Shown: positions 1 to 6,763, counted from the first letter of the stretch. The stretch is 26,490 bases of DNA from Pseudomonadota bacterium (GCA_023423065.1 JAFAGC010000079.1:1-26490); one strand, 5' to 3'. The notes: a model not told the origin generated them from the sequence alone. Program-made: numbers and translations.

Positions 1-18
1 CGCCAATTTAAATCAAAC

Positions 19-52
19 GGCCCTGGCGACGTCATCGTCTACTGGGCCTTTT
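19..52 (+). terminator. Terminator-like hairpin with T-run
   Basis: GGCCC (19-23) pairs with GGGCC (44-48), and inside it GACG (28-31) pairs with CGTC (36-39) around a TCAT loop. TTTT follows directly at 49-52. This is the shape of a rho-independent terminator for a gene or tRNA lying left of the window. The window opens with CGCCA, which could be the last bases of a tRNA, but that cannot be decided from five bases. Confidence 0.5.
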
Positions 53-177
53 CATTTCAATTCGGGTGTACCGCGTGCAGGCTACGAAGTGCTTCTGGCC
101 AATACAGGTTGTGGTCGGTGAGTTCGACAACTCGGGCACGGCGCTTGGTTTTGCGCCACCGGTCACCCCGAGTTGAA

Positions 178-198
178 CCAACGCGCGTAGCGCGTTGG
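178..198. repeat. Perfect 9-bp hairpin with GTA loop
   Basis: CCAACGCGC (178-186) and GCGCGTTGG (190-198) are exact reverse complements around a three-base GTA loop. A second hairpin with the same CGCGTAGCG core lies at 257-271. There is no T-run after either, so they look more like a small repeat family or structured-RNA remnants than terminators. Confidence 0.4.
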
Positions 199-256
199 GC
201 CCCGAGCCGGCCGTTATGAATCCGACAGGCGATCACCTCTATCCGGCGAAGGGCGA

Positions 257-271
257 GCCCGCGTAGCGGGC
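257..271. repeat. 6-bp hairpin with GTA loop
   Basis: GCCCGC (257-262) and GCGGGC (266-271) pair around GTA. The core CGCGTAGCG is shared with the hairpin at 178-198, 59 bases to the left. Function unknown. Confidence 0.35.
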
Positions 272-275
272 GAGT

Positions 276-294
276 AATCTCTCCGGGCGCGCCA
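276..294 (+). other. tRNA 3'-end-like fragment (possible att remnant)
   Basis: The 19 bases ending CGGGCGCGCCA read like the T-arm 3' half, acceptor strand and CCA of an arginine-type tRNA (such tRNAs commonly start GCGCCCG). The sequence to its left does not form the rest of a tRNA. A short copy of a tRNA 3' end is the usual footprint of integrase-mediated insertion, but no integrase is in the window. The match is from memory of tRNA sequences and has not been aligned. Confidence 0.3.
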
Positions 295-385
295 TTTCTT
301 TTTCGGGCAATCATCGCGCCCCGCATCCATTCGCAATTTCCCCGCATCTTGGGGTACATGGATGGCAATTCATCGGGAGGCGATC

Positions 386-808
386 ATGGTTCTGGGGGAA
401 TTCGGCGCGGTGGGGTTCTGGATATTCGTCTCGGCCCTGGTAGTTGGGGGCATGTGGAAAGAGGCGCGCCAGCAGGCGGAGAAGCATGAAACGCTGCGGC
501 GGCTCGTGGAAAAGACGGGCACGATCGATGAAGCAAGGTTGAAGGAACTCTTCAGTCCCCCGCCCGGCGAGGAAACCAAACCCGGCAGTGGCTACCGCGC
601 CCTGCGCATCACCGGCACGATCATCATGTTCGTGGCTGCGGGACTCGCGATCGTGTTTGCCACCCTCGGAATCGTGTTCGAAGACCGCCAGGCGTTCGCG
701 GCTCTTGCGATCGCGGCTGCCATCGCATTGGCGGGGCTCGGAGTATTTTTCTCATCCCGATTCGCCGAACCGCCTCCTGGTACTCAGCGCGAACCCAAGT
801 CTTTCTAG
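386..808 (+). CDS. Small inner-membrane protein of unknown function
   Basis: A 140-residue protein with three likely membrane segments (about 7-24, 75-97 and 103-123). Between the first and second is a charged, helical stretch (25-58, rich in Glu, Lys and Arg), followed by a Pro/Gly-rich linker. The start at 386 is preferred over the in-frame ATG at 362 because GGGAGG (375-380) lies five bases upstream of it. The stop TAG ends at 808 and the next gene, an ECF sigma factor, begins at 809 with no gap, so the two are almost certainly translated together. I do not recognise a named family with certainty; the layout recalls small membrane proteins (DUF6249-like) that sit beside ECF sigma genes. 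A part in the same signalling unit as the sigma and putative anti-sigma is an inference from position only. Confidence 0.75.
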   Translation: MVLGEFGAVGFWIFVSALVVGGMWKEARQQAEKHETLRRLVEKTGTIDEARLKELFSPPPGEETKPGSGYRALRITGTIIMFVAAGLAIVFATLGIVFEDRQAFAALAIAAAIALAGLGVFFSSRFAEPPPGTQREPKSF

Positions 809-1366
809 GTGGAGAGCCGTCTCGCGGTCGCCGACCTGCAAAAGGCGGCCGACAACCTGGTGATCGCATTGGCGTGCGCCGGCGACGACAGCGCCTTTGC
901 CGAGGTGCTGCGCCGTCGACAGGCGCGTGTACGAAAGTTCATGTATCACCTGTGTCGGCAGTCAGCGCTTGGCGACGATCTCGCGCAGCAGGTCTTTCTC
1001 TTGGCGTGGCGTTCGATCGGGCGACTGCGCAGCGCCGCGGCATTCGACGGCTGGCTGAAGCAGATCATGGTGAACGTGTGGCTGCAGGAAGTCAGGCGTG
1101 GCAGGGTCACGACGGTCAGCGACGTCGACTATTCGTCTCTCGCGGTCCATCACGATGCCACTGCCGCTCGCATGGATCTGGACGCCGCCCTGTCGACGCT
1201 GCCACCGGACGTGCGCGTATGCGTGGTGCTGGCGTACAGCGAAGGCCAGACGCACTCGCAGATCGTTCAACTTACCGGCCTGCCATTGGGTACGGTGAAA
1301 TCCCACATCGCTCGAGGCGCCGCACGATTGCGGGAAACACTTGCCGGCTATGGAGAAGAGTCATGA
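809..1366 (+). CDS. ECF-type RNA polymerase sigma factor
   Basis: A 185-residue sigma-70 family protein of ECF size. Region 2 spans roughly residues 28-95, including DDLAQQVFLLAW, which matches the conserved -10-recognition helix. Region 4 spans about 128-180, with LPPDVRVCVVLAYSEGQTHS followed by the helix-turn-helix ending GTVKSHIARGAARLRE. No region 1 or 3 is present, as expected for ECF factors. The start is a GTG directly after the stop codon of the upstream membrane gene, with no strong Shine-Dalgarno, which points to translational coupling. Its stop overlaps the next gene's start (ATGA at 1363-1366). It should direct RNA polymerase to a small stress or envelope regulon; which promoters it uses cannot be read from here. 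Confidence 0.88.
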   Translation: MESRLAVADLQKAADNLVIALACAGDDSAFAEVLRRRQARVRKFMYHLCRQSALGDDLAQQVFLLAWRSIGRLRSAAAFDGWLKQIMVNVWLQEVRRGRVTTVSDVDYSSLAVHHDATAARMDLDAALSTLPPDVRVCVVLAYSEGQTHSQIVQLTGLPLGTVKSHIARGAARLRETLAGYGEES

Positions 1367-1686
1367 GCGATCACGATGATTTTGATGTGCGGCTGGCTGC
1401 CCGCTTCGAGCAGGCGCACCGTCAGGTTCCCGCCGACGACTTCGTCGCCGCCACGATGCGCAAGGTCCGCGCGGGACGCCGGCGCAGGGATTTCATTCAC
1501 CTCGGTTTACGCCTGGCGATTCCGGTCGCCGCCGTCATGGCGTCACCCTGGCTGATCGCGGGTGTCGGGCGCATCAACGCCGCGCTCGAGTCCTTCCTGT
1601 CCTCGGATGCAGGTCAGCTCGGCGCGACGGTTCTCGGCGCGGTGGCTGTCCTCGTGGTCCTGGCAACTCGAGTGCGCAGCCGATGA
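1363..1686 (+). CDS. Putative membrane anti-sigma factor
   Basis: A 107-residue protein starting at an ATG that overlaps the sigma stop codon by four bases. The cytoplasmic N-terminus (1-43) is charged and includes an amphipathic stretch, DDFVAATMRKVRAGRRRR. Two hydrophobic segments follow (about 44-66 and 86-102). This is the layout of a small transmembrane anti-sigma that could hold the upstream ECF factor at the membrane. There is no HxxxCxxC zinc anti-sigma motif, and no cysteine at all, so recognition would differ from the common ZAS class. The anti-sigma role rests on gene order and topology, not on a family match. It ends 45 bp before the convergent diguanylate cyclase gene. Confidence 0.6.
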   Translation: MSDHDDFDVRLAARFEQAHRQVPADDFVAATMRKVRAGRRRRDFIHLGLRLAIPVAAVMASPWLIAGVGRINAALESFLSSDAGQLGATVLGAVAVLVVLATRVRSR

Positions 1687-1731
1687 GGGAAATGCCGCCG
1701 GACTAACCAGTCGGGGTGCGCGGAGCGGTTC

Positions 1732-2967
1732 TCACCGCCCAAACGACTGCTGCGCAAACACCCCGGTCTCCAGATCGCTGTATTCCGACTCCGCGGCCAG
1801 GTGTACGTTGTCACGACCCCGAACCTTCGCCGCGTACAGCGCCTCATCCGCCAACTGCAGCGCCCCGAGCGGCCCACGGCTGGCCAGCGGCTGGATCGAC
1901 GCGACACCGATGCTGACGGTCACCACGCGCGCAGTGCGCGATCCGCGGTGCTCGATCGCCAATGCGCTCACGGCCAGGCGCATCCGCTCGGCGACTTCCC
2001 GCGCCTGCGCGTTGTTGACGTCGTACAGCAGCGCCGCGAACTCCTCGCCACCATAACGCGACAACAAGTCGAGCGGTCGGTGGATCTGCGCCTGCACGGC
2101 CTTCGCCACCTGCTGCAACGCGACGTCACCGGCCTGGTGTCCGTAACGATCGTTGTAATCCTTGAAGTGATCCACGTCGATCAACAGGATCGCGAGAGGG
2201 CGCCGGTCGTCGACGGCCTGATGCCACAGGCGCGTGAGTTGCTCGTCGAACACGCGCCGGTTCTTCGCCCCGGTGAGGGCATCCTGTTCCGCGAGCTGCG
2301 CGATGAGCCGACTCTCGAGGAAGCTTCGCCGCGATTGTCTTTCGATCTGCCACGCGGCCAGCGCGCTGACCGCGGCGGTCACGACGAGGAATCCGCAAGA
2401 GCGCACCAGCGCAGTTGACGGCATCGCGAAGACGAGCGCCGAACCGACGAACGAGACGATCGTGAGCGCCACGCTGATCAGCGCCGGCCGGAACTGCAGT
2501 CCCAGGAAGAAGAACGGGCTGAGCACCATGACGGGCATGATGATCAGCAGCTCGACCTGGCCGCGCGCCGCCAAAGCGGCGACGGCGATGCTGGCGAAGA
2601 CGTTTCGCGTCGGCACGGCGAAATTCGCGAGCGGCAGGTATCGACGCAGGAAAGAAGGGTGCCACGCGAACCATGCCAGCAGCGCGGACATCGAGGCCAC
2701 GACCACCGGGAAAACGATCACGATCGGATGTGCGCGAACGAGGTCTCCGCCGTCGGTCATGGCGAGCTCGCCGATTCGCAGGAACGTGACGAGCAGGCCG
2801 AGCAATGAGGCCATGCGGAACAGGGTGCGGTTGTTGATCAGCCGCGCGCGAACGTACTCGGCTTCCAGCTCCGCCTCGAAACGCGCCGGCGGCTCCGCGC
2901 CCAACGCCTGCATGTCGTGGGCGGGCGCCCAATACGCGCGCGACTGAGGGCGGGACGTTTTTGTCAT
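1732..2967 (-). CDS. Membrane diguanylate cyclase (GGDEF)
   Basis: A 411-residue protein that should make cyclic di-GMP from two GTP. The N-terminal half (about 50-207) has around five or six hydrophobic segments and forms a membrane sensory region of no family I recognise. The GGDEF domain follows (about 225-390). It opens with DALTGAKNRR (229-238), has the metal-binding IDVDHFKDYND, and carries an intact active site GGEEF (306-310). The inhibitory I-site RxxD is present as RPLD (297-300), five residues before GGEEF, so product feedback inhibition is expected. No EAL domain is attached. The start at 2967 is preceded by AAGG on the coding strand. It stands alone, convergent with the sigma operon. 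A palindrome lies about 20 bp upstream (2987-3000). Confidence 0.9.
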   Translation of the reverse strand: MTKTSRPQSRAYWAPAHDMQALGAEPPARFEAELEAEYVRARLINNRTLFRMASLLGLLVTFLRIGELAMTDGGDLVRAHPIVIVFPVVVASMSALLAWFAWHPSFLRRYLPLANFAVPTRNVFASIAVAALAARGQVELLIIMPVMVLSPFFFLGLQFRPALISVALTIVSFVGSALVFAMPSTALVRSCGFLVVTAAVSALAAWQIERQSRRSFLESRLIAQLAEQDALTGAKNRRVFDEQLTRLWHQAVDDRRPLAILLIDVDHFKDYNDRYGHQAGDVALQQVAKAVQAQIHRPLDLLSRYGGEEFAALLYDVNNAQAREVAERMRLAVSALAIEHRGSRTARVVTVSIGVASIQPLASRGPLGALQLADEALYAAKVRGRDNVHLAAESEYSDLETGVFAQQSFGR

Positions 2968-2986
2968 AAGCGGACCTTAGACGCAT

Positions 2987-3000
2987 TCGGACACGTCCGA
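2987..3000. promoter_or_regulatory. Palindrome upstream of the GGDEF gene
   Basis: TCGGAC (2987-2992) and GTCCGA (2995-3000) are reverse complements separated by AC. The site sits 20 bp ahead of the GGDEF start codon. Additional CGGAC half-sites occur at 2971-2975 and within the following twenty bases (ACCGGACG). It is a plausible operator, but no regulator can be assigned. The rest of the 2968-3206 intergenic stretch holds nothing else I can support. Confidence 0.35.
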
Positions 3001-3206
3001 TGTGACCGGACGCAAGGAACCCGTCGTGCCTCTATCGACCGTCTTCCGGGTCACTGAAGCCGCACATCCAGGCGGAATGTTTTTGCCGTAGGGGGTCAGC
3101 GCCCAAAGGGCTTATTGCGTGGATGAATCGGGCGCCCCAAGCTGACATTTCGTCGAAGTCGCGACGCGTTGACGCGTTCGCGGCTGCCGCCAACGAGGAG
3201 ATCATC

Positions 3207-3770
3207 GTGTTTTCCAGCATCCTTTCGCGCTACTGGTGGATGATGCTCCTGCGGGGCGTGATCTCGATCGCCTTCGGCGTGCTCATCTTCACGCAGCCTG
3301 GCATCTCCCTGAAGGCGCTCACGCTGCTGTTCGGCGCCTTCGCATTCGCGGACGGCATCACGAGTCTCATCAGTGCCTTCGGCGGCAGGAAGCAGAACGA
3401 GAACTGGTGGATCCTCTTGCTGGTCGGGCTCTGCGGAATCGGCATCGGCGTGCTCACGTTCGTCTCGCCCGCGATGACGGCCATCGTGCTCCTCTTCTAC
3501 ATCGCGGCCTGGGCCATCGCGTCGGGACTGCTCGAGATCGTCGCGGCCATCCGGCTGCGCCGCGAGATCGAAGGCGAGTGGTGGCTCGCGCTCGGCGGTC
3601 TCCTGTCCGTCGCATTCGGTATCTTCCTGATGGCGCGCCCCGGTGCGGGCGTACTCGCGTTGCTCTGGATGATCGGCGCGTTCGCGATCGCGTTCGGCGT
3701 CGTGTTGATCGGTTTCTCTTTCCGCGCGCGCAGCTTCCTCAAGGAAGCGCACACCCCATTGAGCGTCTGA
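3207..3770 (+). CDS. HdeD-family membrane protein
   Basis: A 187-residue, very hydrophobic protein with about six membrane segments arranged as three repeated helical hairpins. It begins RYWWMMLLRGVISIAFGVL, the typical opening of the HdeD/DUF308 family, and has the repeated pattern of a Gly-Ile/Phe-Gly helix followed by a proline turn (FTQPG, FVSPA, MARPG). HdeD in E. coli is an acid-stress inner-membrane protein; the biochemical activity of the family is unknown. The GTG at 3207 is chosen because GAGGAG lies six bases upstream and the family begins here; an in-frame ATG at 3123 would add 28 residues with no family resemblance. It converges on a DUF1269-like gene, and stress-related proteins on both sides suggest a shared envelope-stress theme. 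Confidence 0.82.
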   Translation: MFSSILSRYWWMMLLRGVISIAFGVLIFTQPGISLKALTLLFGAFAFADGITSLISAFGGRKQNENWWILLLVGLCGIGIGVLTFVSPAMTAIVLLFYIAAWAIASGLLEIVAAIRLRREIEGEWWLALGGLLSVAFGIFLMARPGAGVLALLWMIGAFAIAFGVVLIGFSFRARSFLKEAHTPLSV

Positions 3771-3788
3771 AATTCGGACGCTCGATTC

Positions 3789-3822
3789 GCGCCGGTCGGC
3801 GGATGGACCTGCCGGCCGGCGC
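3789..3822. terminator. Strong hairpin between convergent genes
   Basis: GCGCCGGTCGGC (3789-3800) pairs with GCCGGCCGGCGC (3811-3822): twelve base pairs, one of them a G-T wobble, around a ten-base loop. It lies in the 59-bp gap between the ends of the HdeD-like gene (+) and the DUF1269-like gene (-), so it probably ends transcription from both sides. No T-run follows on either side, so it is not a textbook intrinsic terminator. Confidence 0.55.
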
Positions 3823-3829
3823 TGGTTGG

Positions 3830-4360
3830 TCAGGCCGCGAGCGAATCGATCTCCTTCTTGATCTCCTCCACGTCGGTGCGCAGCCGCGCCTTCACGCGCC
3901 GCTTGGCGCGCCTGATCGCGGTATTGACCTTCTCCTCGACGTCCGTCGCCGCGACGACGATCAAACCACTCGAACCCTTGTCGAGAGTGTCGCCGAGTTC
4001 CTTGAGTTCGCTGCGCGGGATGCCGCCCGCCACGTGCCCCGCGACCGCGCCGAGGCCCGCGCCCATCGCTGCGCCGCCGAGTGCGCCAGCGAGGAGGCCG
4101 ATGCCCGCGGCCGGAAACAGCGCGATCGCAGCGCCGGTGGCGAGGCCCGTCTTGAGGCCGATCACGCTGCCGTGGCGCGTGGGCTCTTCGACGCGCTTGA
4201 CGATCTTGACCTTGCCGTTCGCCTTGCGCGTGATCACCGCGGCGTCGTACGTGTCGATCAGGCCCAGGTCGCCGTACATGTCGCGGATCGCCCCGTAGTC
4301 GGCGAGGGCGTCCTCCTCGGAGTCGTACTGGTTGGCGAGCACGAGAAAGGTGTCGAGCAT
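3830..4360 (-). CDS. DUF1269-like glycine-zipper membrane protein
   Basis: A 176-residue protein. The N-terminal part (about 1-65) reads as a small alpha/beta domain (MLDTFLVLANQYDSEEDALA) followed by a glycine- and alanine-rich membrane-inserting stretch (70-113, with repeated GxxxG spacing such as GALGGAAMGAGLG). The C-terminal region is a Val-rich strand (SGLIVVAATD) and a highly charged helix. This layout matches the uncharacterised DUF1269 (COG4803) family, whose function is unknown. GGAG sits just upstream of the ATG on the coding strand. It is divergent from the sigma gene at 4539 across 178 bp, so both could answer to the same promoter region. A role in envelope stress is suggested by the neighbouring HdeD-like gene and sigma factor only. 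Confidence 0.72.
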   Translation of the reverse strand: MLDTFLVLANQYDSEEDALADYGAIRDMYGDLGLIDTYDAAVITRKANGKVKIVKRVEEPTRHGSVIGLKTGLATGAAIALFPAAGIGLLAGALGGAAMGAGLGAVAGHVAGGIPRSELKELGDTLDKGSSGLIVVAATDVEEKVNTAIRRAKRRVKARLRTDVEEIKKEIDSLAA

Positions 4361-4504
4361 GGCGCACTCCTTGTCGCTTATATGCCGGGTGAGCCGGGCA
4401 AGTTAGGACGGCTCCTGGACAGCGTCCATCCGGGCGCCGCGGGAGGGCCGGATTTCCTACGGACGGCCGACGCAAGGCTTAGGTGAATCGACGCCGCGCA
4501 ACAG

Positions 4505-4532
4505 GGAACATTTGCGCGGAAAGGCGCATTGT
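4505..4532 (+). promoter_or_regulatory. Candidate ECF-type promoter
   Basis: GGAAC at 4505-4509 matches the -35 core typical of ECF sigma promoters, and about 16 bases later comes GCATTGT. The start codon at 4539 would then be only a few bases from the transcription start. No good Shine-Dalgarno precedes 4539, so a leaderless or near-leaderless autoregulated transcript is possible. The -10 is weak evidence. Confidence 0.25.
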
Positions 4533-4538
4533 GCGCGC

Positions 4539-5246
4539 ATGACCGCAACCGCCGAACCCCGGTCTCTCCCGGAAACTCCTCAACGCGTGGCGGCGCGCGC
4601 GCTCTCCGACCTGTCCGACGACTGCCTCGTCGAGCTGGCCTGCGGGAAGAATCGCGCCGCGTTCGAGGCGCTCATGCGCCGGCACAACCGGCGCCTGTTC
4701 CGCGTCGCGCGCAGCGTGCTCCGCGATGGCGACGCCGCGCAGGACGCCGTGCAGGAGGCCTACCTGCGCGCCTTCACGAAGCTCGACACGTACAAGCCCA
4801 CCGGGAAGTTCGGCGCCTGGCTCGCGAAGATCGCGTTCAACGAGGCGCTGATGATGCGCCGGCGGCTGCGTGGCGACACGGTGTCGCTCGACGACGTCTC
4901 GCCGGGTAGTTTGACCGTGGAGGAGCCGGTGTCCGGGGAGCCGACCGCCGATCAGTTCGTCGAGGCGGCGCATGCGCGCGCGCTGCTCGAACACGCCGTC
5001 GATGCGTTGCCGGAGAATTTCCGCACGGTGTTCGTGCTGCGGCTGGTCGAGGGGCTGGACGTACGCGAGACCGCGGAATGCCTCGAGATCAATGCCGCCA
5101 CGGTGCGCACGCGGCTGTTTCGCGCGCAGCGGCAACTGCGCCGCGACCTGTCGCAGGTGATGCGCGGGGAGAGCGCGGAGATCTTCGATTTCGGCGCGGA
5201 GCGCTGCGATCGCGTGGTCGAGCACGTGCTCGCGCGCGTCGCGTGA
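4539..5246 (+). CDS. ECF-type RNA polymerase sigma factor
   Basis: A 235-residue sigma-70 family protein. Region 2 covers about 39-110, with AAQDAVQEAYLRAFTKLDTY and the DNA-contacting GAWLAKIAFNEALMMRRR. An acidic linker (115-145) leads to region 4 (about 155-205), with LPENFRTVFVLRLVEGLDVR and the helix-turn-helix ending AATVRTRLFRAQRQLRRDL. A short tail with AERCDRVVEHVL (220-231) follows; tails of this kind occur in SigW-like ECF proteins. The ATG at 4539 is chosen over an in-frame TTG at 4512, though neither has a good ribosome binding site. No anti-sigma gene follows: the next gene converges four bases later. The divergent DUF1269-like gene is a candidate target. Confidence 0.87.
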   Translation: MTATAEPRSLPETPQRVAARALSDLSDDCLVELACGKNRAAFEALMRRHNRRLFRVARSVLRDGDAAQDAVQEAYLRAFTKLDTYKPTGKFGAWLAKIAFNEALMMRRRLRGDTVSLDDVSPGSLTVEEPVSGEPTADQFVEAAHARALLEHAVDALPENFRTVFVLRLVEGLDVRETAECLEINAATVRTRLFRAQRQLRRDLSQVMRGESAEIFDFGAERCDRVVEHVLARVA

Positions 5247-5250
5247 GGGA

Positions 5251-5727
5251 TCAATCCGGCGCGAGTTCCTCGAGGGGAATCACCGGCGAGCGTTTCACGG
5301 TCTCGAGCACGATGGACGACGTCACGTCGCGCACGCCCGCGACCCGCAGCAGTCGCCGCATCGTGAAATCCGCGAGCGCATCGATGTCGCGCACGATCAC
5401 GTGCAGCAGGAAGTCCATCTCGCCTGTCATGGTGTAGCAGGCGAGCACCTCGGGGCGGTCGATCAACGTACGCCGGAAGCGCTCGACGATCTCGTCCGAA
5501 TGCTGCTCGAGCTTGATCTGCACGATGGCCTGGATGGTCGGGCCCACGCGCTTCGGGTCCACGATGGCGCCGTAGCCCTGGATGAGGCCCGACTCCTCGA
5601 GCTGGCGCAGGCGCCGGGCGCAGGGCGTGGCCGAGAGCCCGACCCGCTCGGCCAGGTCCGTGACGCTGATGCGGCCTTCCCGTTGCAGTACGTCCAGAAT
5701 GCGGCGATCCGTCTTGTCCAGCTTCAT
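5251..5727 (-). CDS. Lrp/AsnC-family transcription regulator
   Basis: A 158-residue Lrp/AsnC protein. The N-terminal helix-turn-helix (about 3-55) begins with the family signature LDKTDRRILDVLQREGRIS and continues SVTDLAERVGLSATPCARRL. The C-terminal RAM ligand-binding domain (about 65-150) has GPTIQAIVQIKL and the conserved TGEMDFLLHV turn, where an amino acid effector would bind. The ATG at 5727 starts at the family's usual first residue; an ATG at 5754 would add nine unrelated residues. It is divergent from phhA, and their shared intergenic region is unusually AT-rich for this genome and contains inverted repeats. A local regulator of phenylalanine/tyrosine use is therefore likely; comparative genomics has placed Lrp-type regulators in such pathways in other proteobacteria. 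Confidence 0.88.
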   Translation of the reverse strand: MKLDKTDRRILDVLQREGRISVTDLAERVGLSATPCARRLRQLEESGLIQGYGAIVDPKRVGPTIQAIVQIKLEQHSDEIVERFRRTLIDRPEVLACYTMTGEMDFLLHVIVRDIDALADFTMRRLLRVAGVRDVTSSIVLETVKRSPVIPLEELAPD

Positions 5728-5743
5728 ATGTGGCGGATTTAAC

Positions 5744-5784
5744 CACAATTGCATGTGAAATTAGTGAAAGATAGCAATTAATGC
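5744..5784. promoter_or_regulatory. Candidate Lrp operators between lrp and phhA
   Basis: Two imperfect inverted repeats lie in the AT-rich 115-bp divergent region: CACA-N6-TGTG at 5744-5757 and GCAATTAATGC at 5774-5784. Their centres are about 28 bp apart. Lrp-family octamers commonly bind several AT-rich, loosely symmetric sites in their own promoter. Which base steps matter is unknown. Confidence 0.4.
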
Positions 5785-5842
5785 GATTTACACCGACAGA
5801 ATTGGCTACTTTTCGCCCCGCAGTGCGGCGGAACATGACGCC

Positions 5843-6706
5843 ATGCCTCGCGAACCCGTCGCCCCAACGCAGACGGCCGTCAAGCTGCGCGGAAACTACG
5901 CGCAGGCTTCGGCCGACTTCCGCGTGACCCAGGTTTACTCCAGCTATTCGCCGGAGGAACATGCCATCTGGCGCACCCTGTTCCAGCGCCAGTCGTCGCT
6001 GCTCAACGAGCACGCCGCGCCGGAGTTCATGGCGGGCCTGAGATTGTTAGGCGTCGACGCGCACGGCATTCCGGTGCTCGAGCAGGCCAGCGAGCGCTTG
6101 CGTCGGCTCACGGGCTTCGAGGTCATCGGCGTGCCGGGCCTGATTCCCGAGGCGGACTTCTTCGCGCATCTGTCCGAGCGGCGCTTCCCGGTCACGGTGT
6201 GGATGCGCCGGCCCGAAGAGCTCGACTATCTCGTCGAGCCCGACCTGTTCCACGACTTCTTCGGTCACCTGCCGATGCTCGCGCACACGGTGTTCGCGAA
6301 CTTCATCCAGGCGTACGGCGCGCTCGGCGCGCGCTCGCAGGATCCGGCGGCGTTGAAGATGCTCGCGCGACTGTACTGGTACACGGTCGAGTTCGGCCTG
6401 GTCTCGACGTCGCGCGGGCTGCGTGCCTATGGCGCCGGCATTCTCTCCTCGAGCGGCGAGACGGTGTACGCGACGCGCGCCACGGGTCCCGCGCGCATCG
6501 CGTTCGACCTGCAACGCGTGCTGCGCACCGACTACCTGATCGATTCGTACCAGAAGACCTATTTCGTGCTGGACGACATCGAGCAGCTGTTCGACAGCGT
6601 GCTCGACGCGGATTTCGACGAGCTGTTCAAGCGGGCGCATGAGCCGGCCCTGCCGCCGGATGCGCGCCTGTCGACCGACCGGCCCGCAGCGCTCGCACTG
6701 TCCTGA
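5843..6706 (+). CDS. phhA: Phenylalanine 4-monooxygenase
   Basis: A 287-residue, single-domain bacterial aromatic amino acid hydroxylase that converts L-phenylalanine to L-tyrosine using O2 and a tetrahydropterin. The non-haem iron ligands are visible: His137 and His142 in DLFHDFFGHLP, and Glu183 in YWYTVEFGL. The pterin-site region (GFEVIGVPGLIPEADFFAHL) and the FPVTVWMR segment are also typical. Length is close to the Chromobacterium and Pseudomonas enzymes; there is no N-terminal ACT regulatory domain, as expected in bacteria. The usual partner, pterin-4a-carbinolamine dehydratase (PhhB), is not adjacent or anywhere in this window. Expression is likely controlled by the divergent Lrp-type gene. 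Its product tyrosine would feed, after transamination, the hppD pathway encoded 16 kb further on. Confidence 0.96.
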   Translation: MPREPVAPTQTAVKLRGNYAQASADFRVTQVYSSYSPEEHAIWRTLFQRQSSLLNEHAAPEFMAGLRLLGVDAHGIPVLEQASERLRRLTGFEVIGVPGLIPEADFFAHLSERRFPVTVWMRRPEELDYLVEPDLFHDFFGHLPMLAHTVFANFIQAYGALGARSQDPAALKMLARLYWYTVEFGLVSTSRGLRAYGAGILSSSGETVYATRATGPARIAFDLQRVLRTDYLIDSYQKTYFVLDDIEQLFDSVLDADFDELFKRAHEPALPPDARLSTDRPAALALS

Positions 6707-6763
6707 AATCCCGCTGGGCGCGACTCGCGCCTGCGGCCCATCGCCGGTAAGCTGCGCGCCGGC

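Larger units (their letters stand above)
53..385. other. Gene-free leader region
   Basis: No convincing coding sequence is present. The only long frame here is a minus-strand one with a composition unlike a real protein and no recognisable motif. The stretch holds two short hairpins sharing the core CGCGTAGCG (178-198 and 257-271), a 19-base segment resembling a tRNA 3' end (276-294), and the ribosome binding site of the first gene (GGGAGG, 375-380). No clear sigma-70 promoter could be picked out. Confidence 0.5.

Noticed and set aside
57..368. Minus-strand open frame of 103 codons in the leader region
   Set aside because: Composition is Arg-rich and unstructured, no ribosome site or family motif, and it spans the hairpins and the tRNA-like piece.
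1687..1731. Possible terminator between the anti-sigma and GGDEF genes
   Set aside because: Only a four-base GACT/AGTC stem is visible, with no T-run.
3096..4475. 459-codon minus-strand frame and 416-codon plus-strand frame across the HdeD/DUF1269 region
   Set aside because: Both are shadows covering two well-supported convergent genes and the hairpin between them; composition is Arg/Asp-rich and repetitive.
5835..5842. ATG at 5835 as the phhA start
   Set aside because: It is out of frame with the phenylalanine hydroxylase reading frame.
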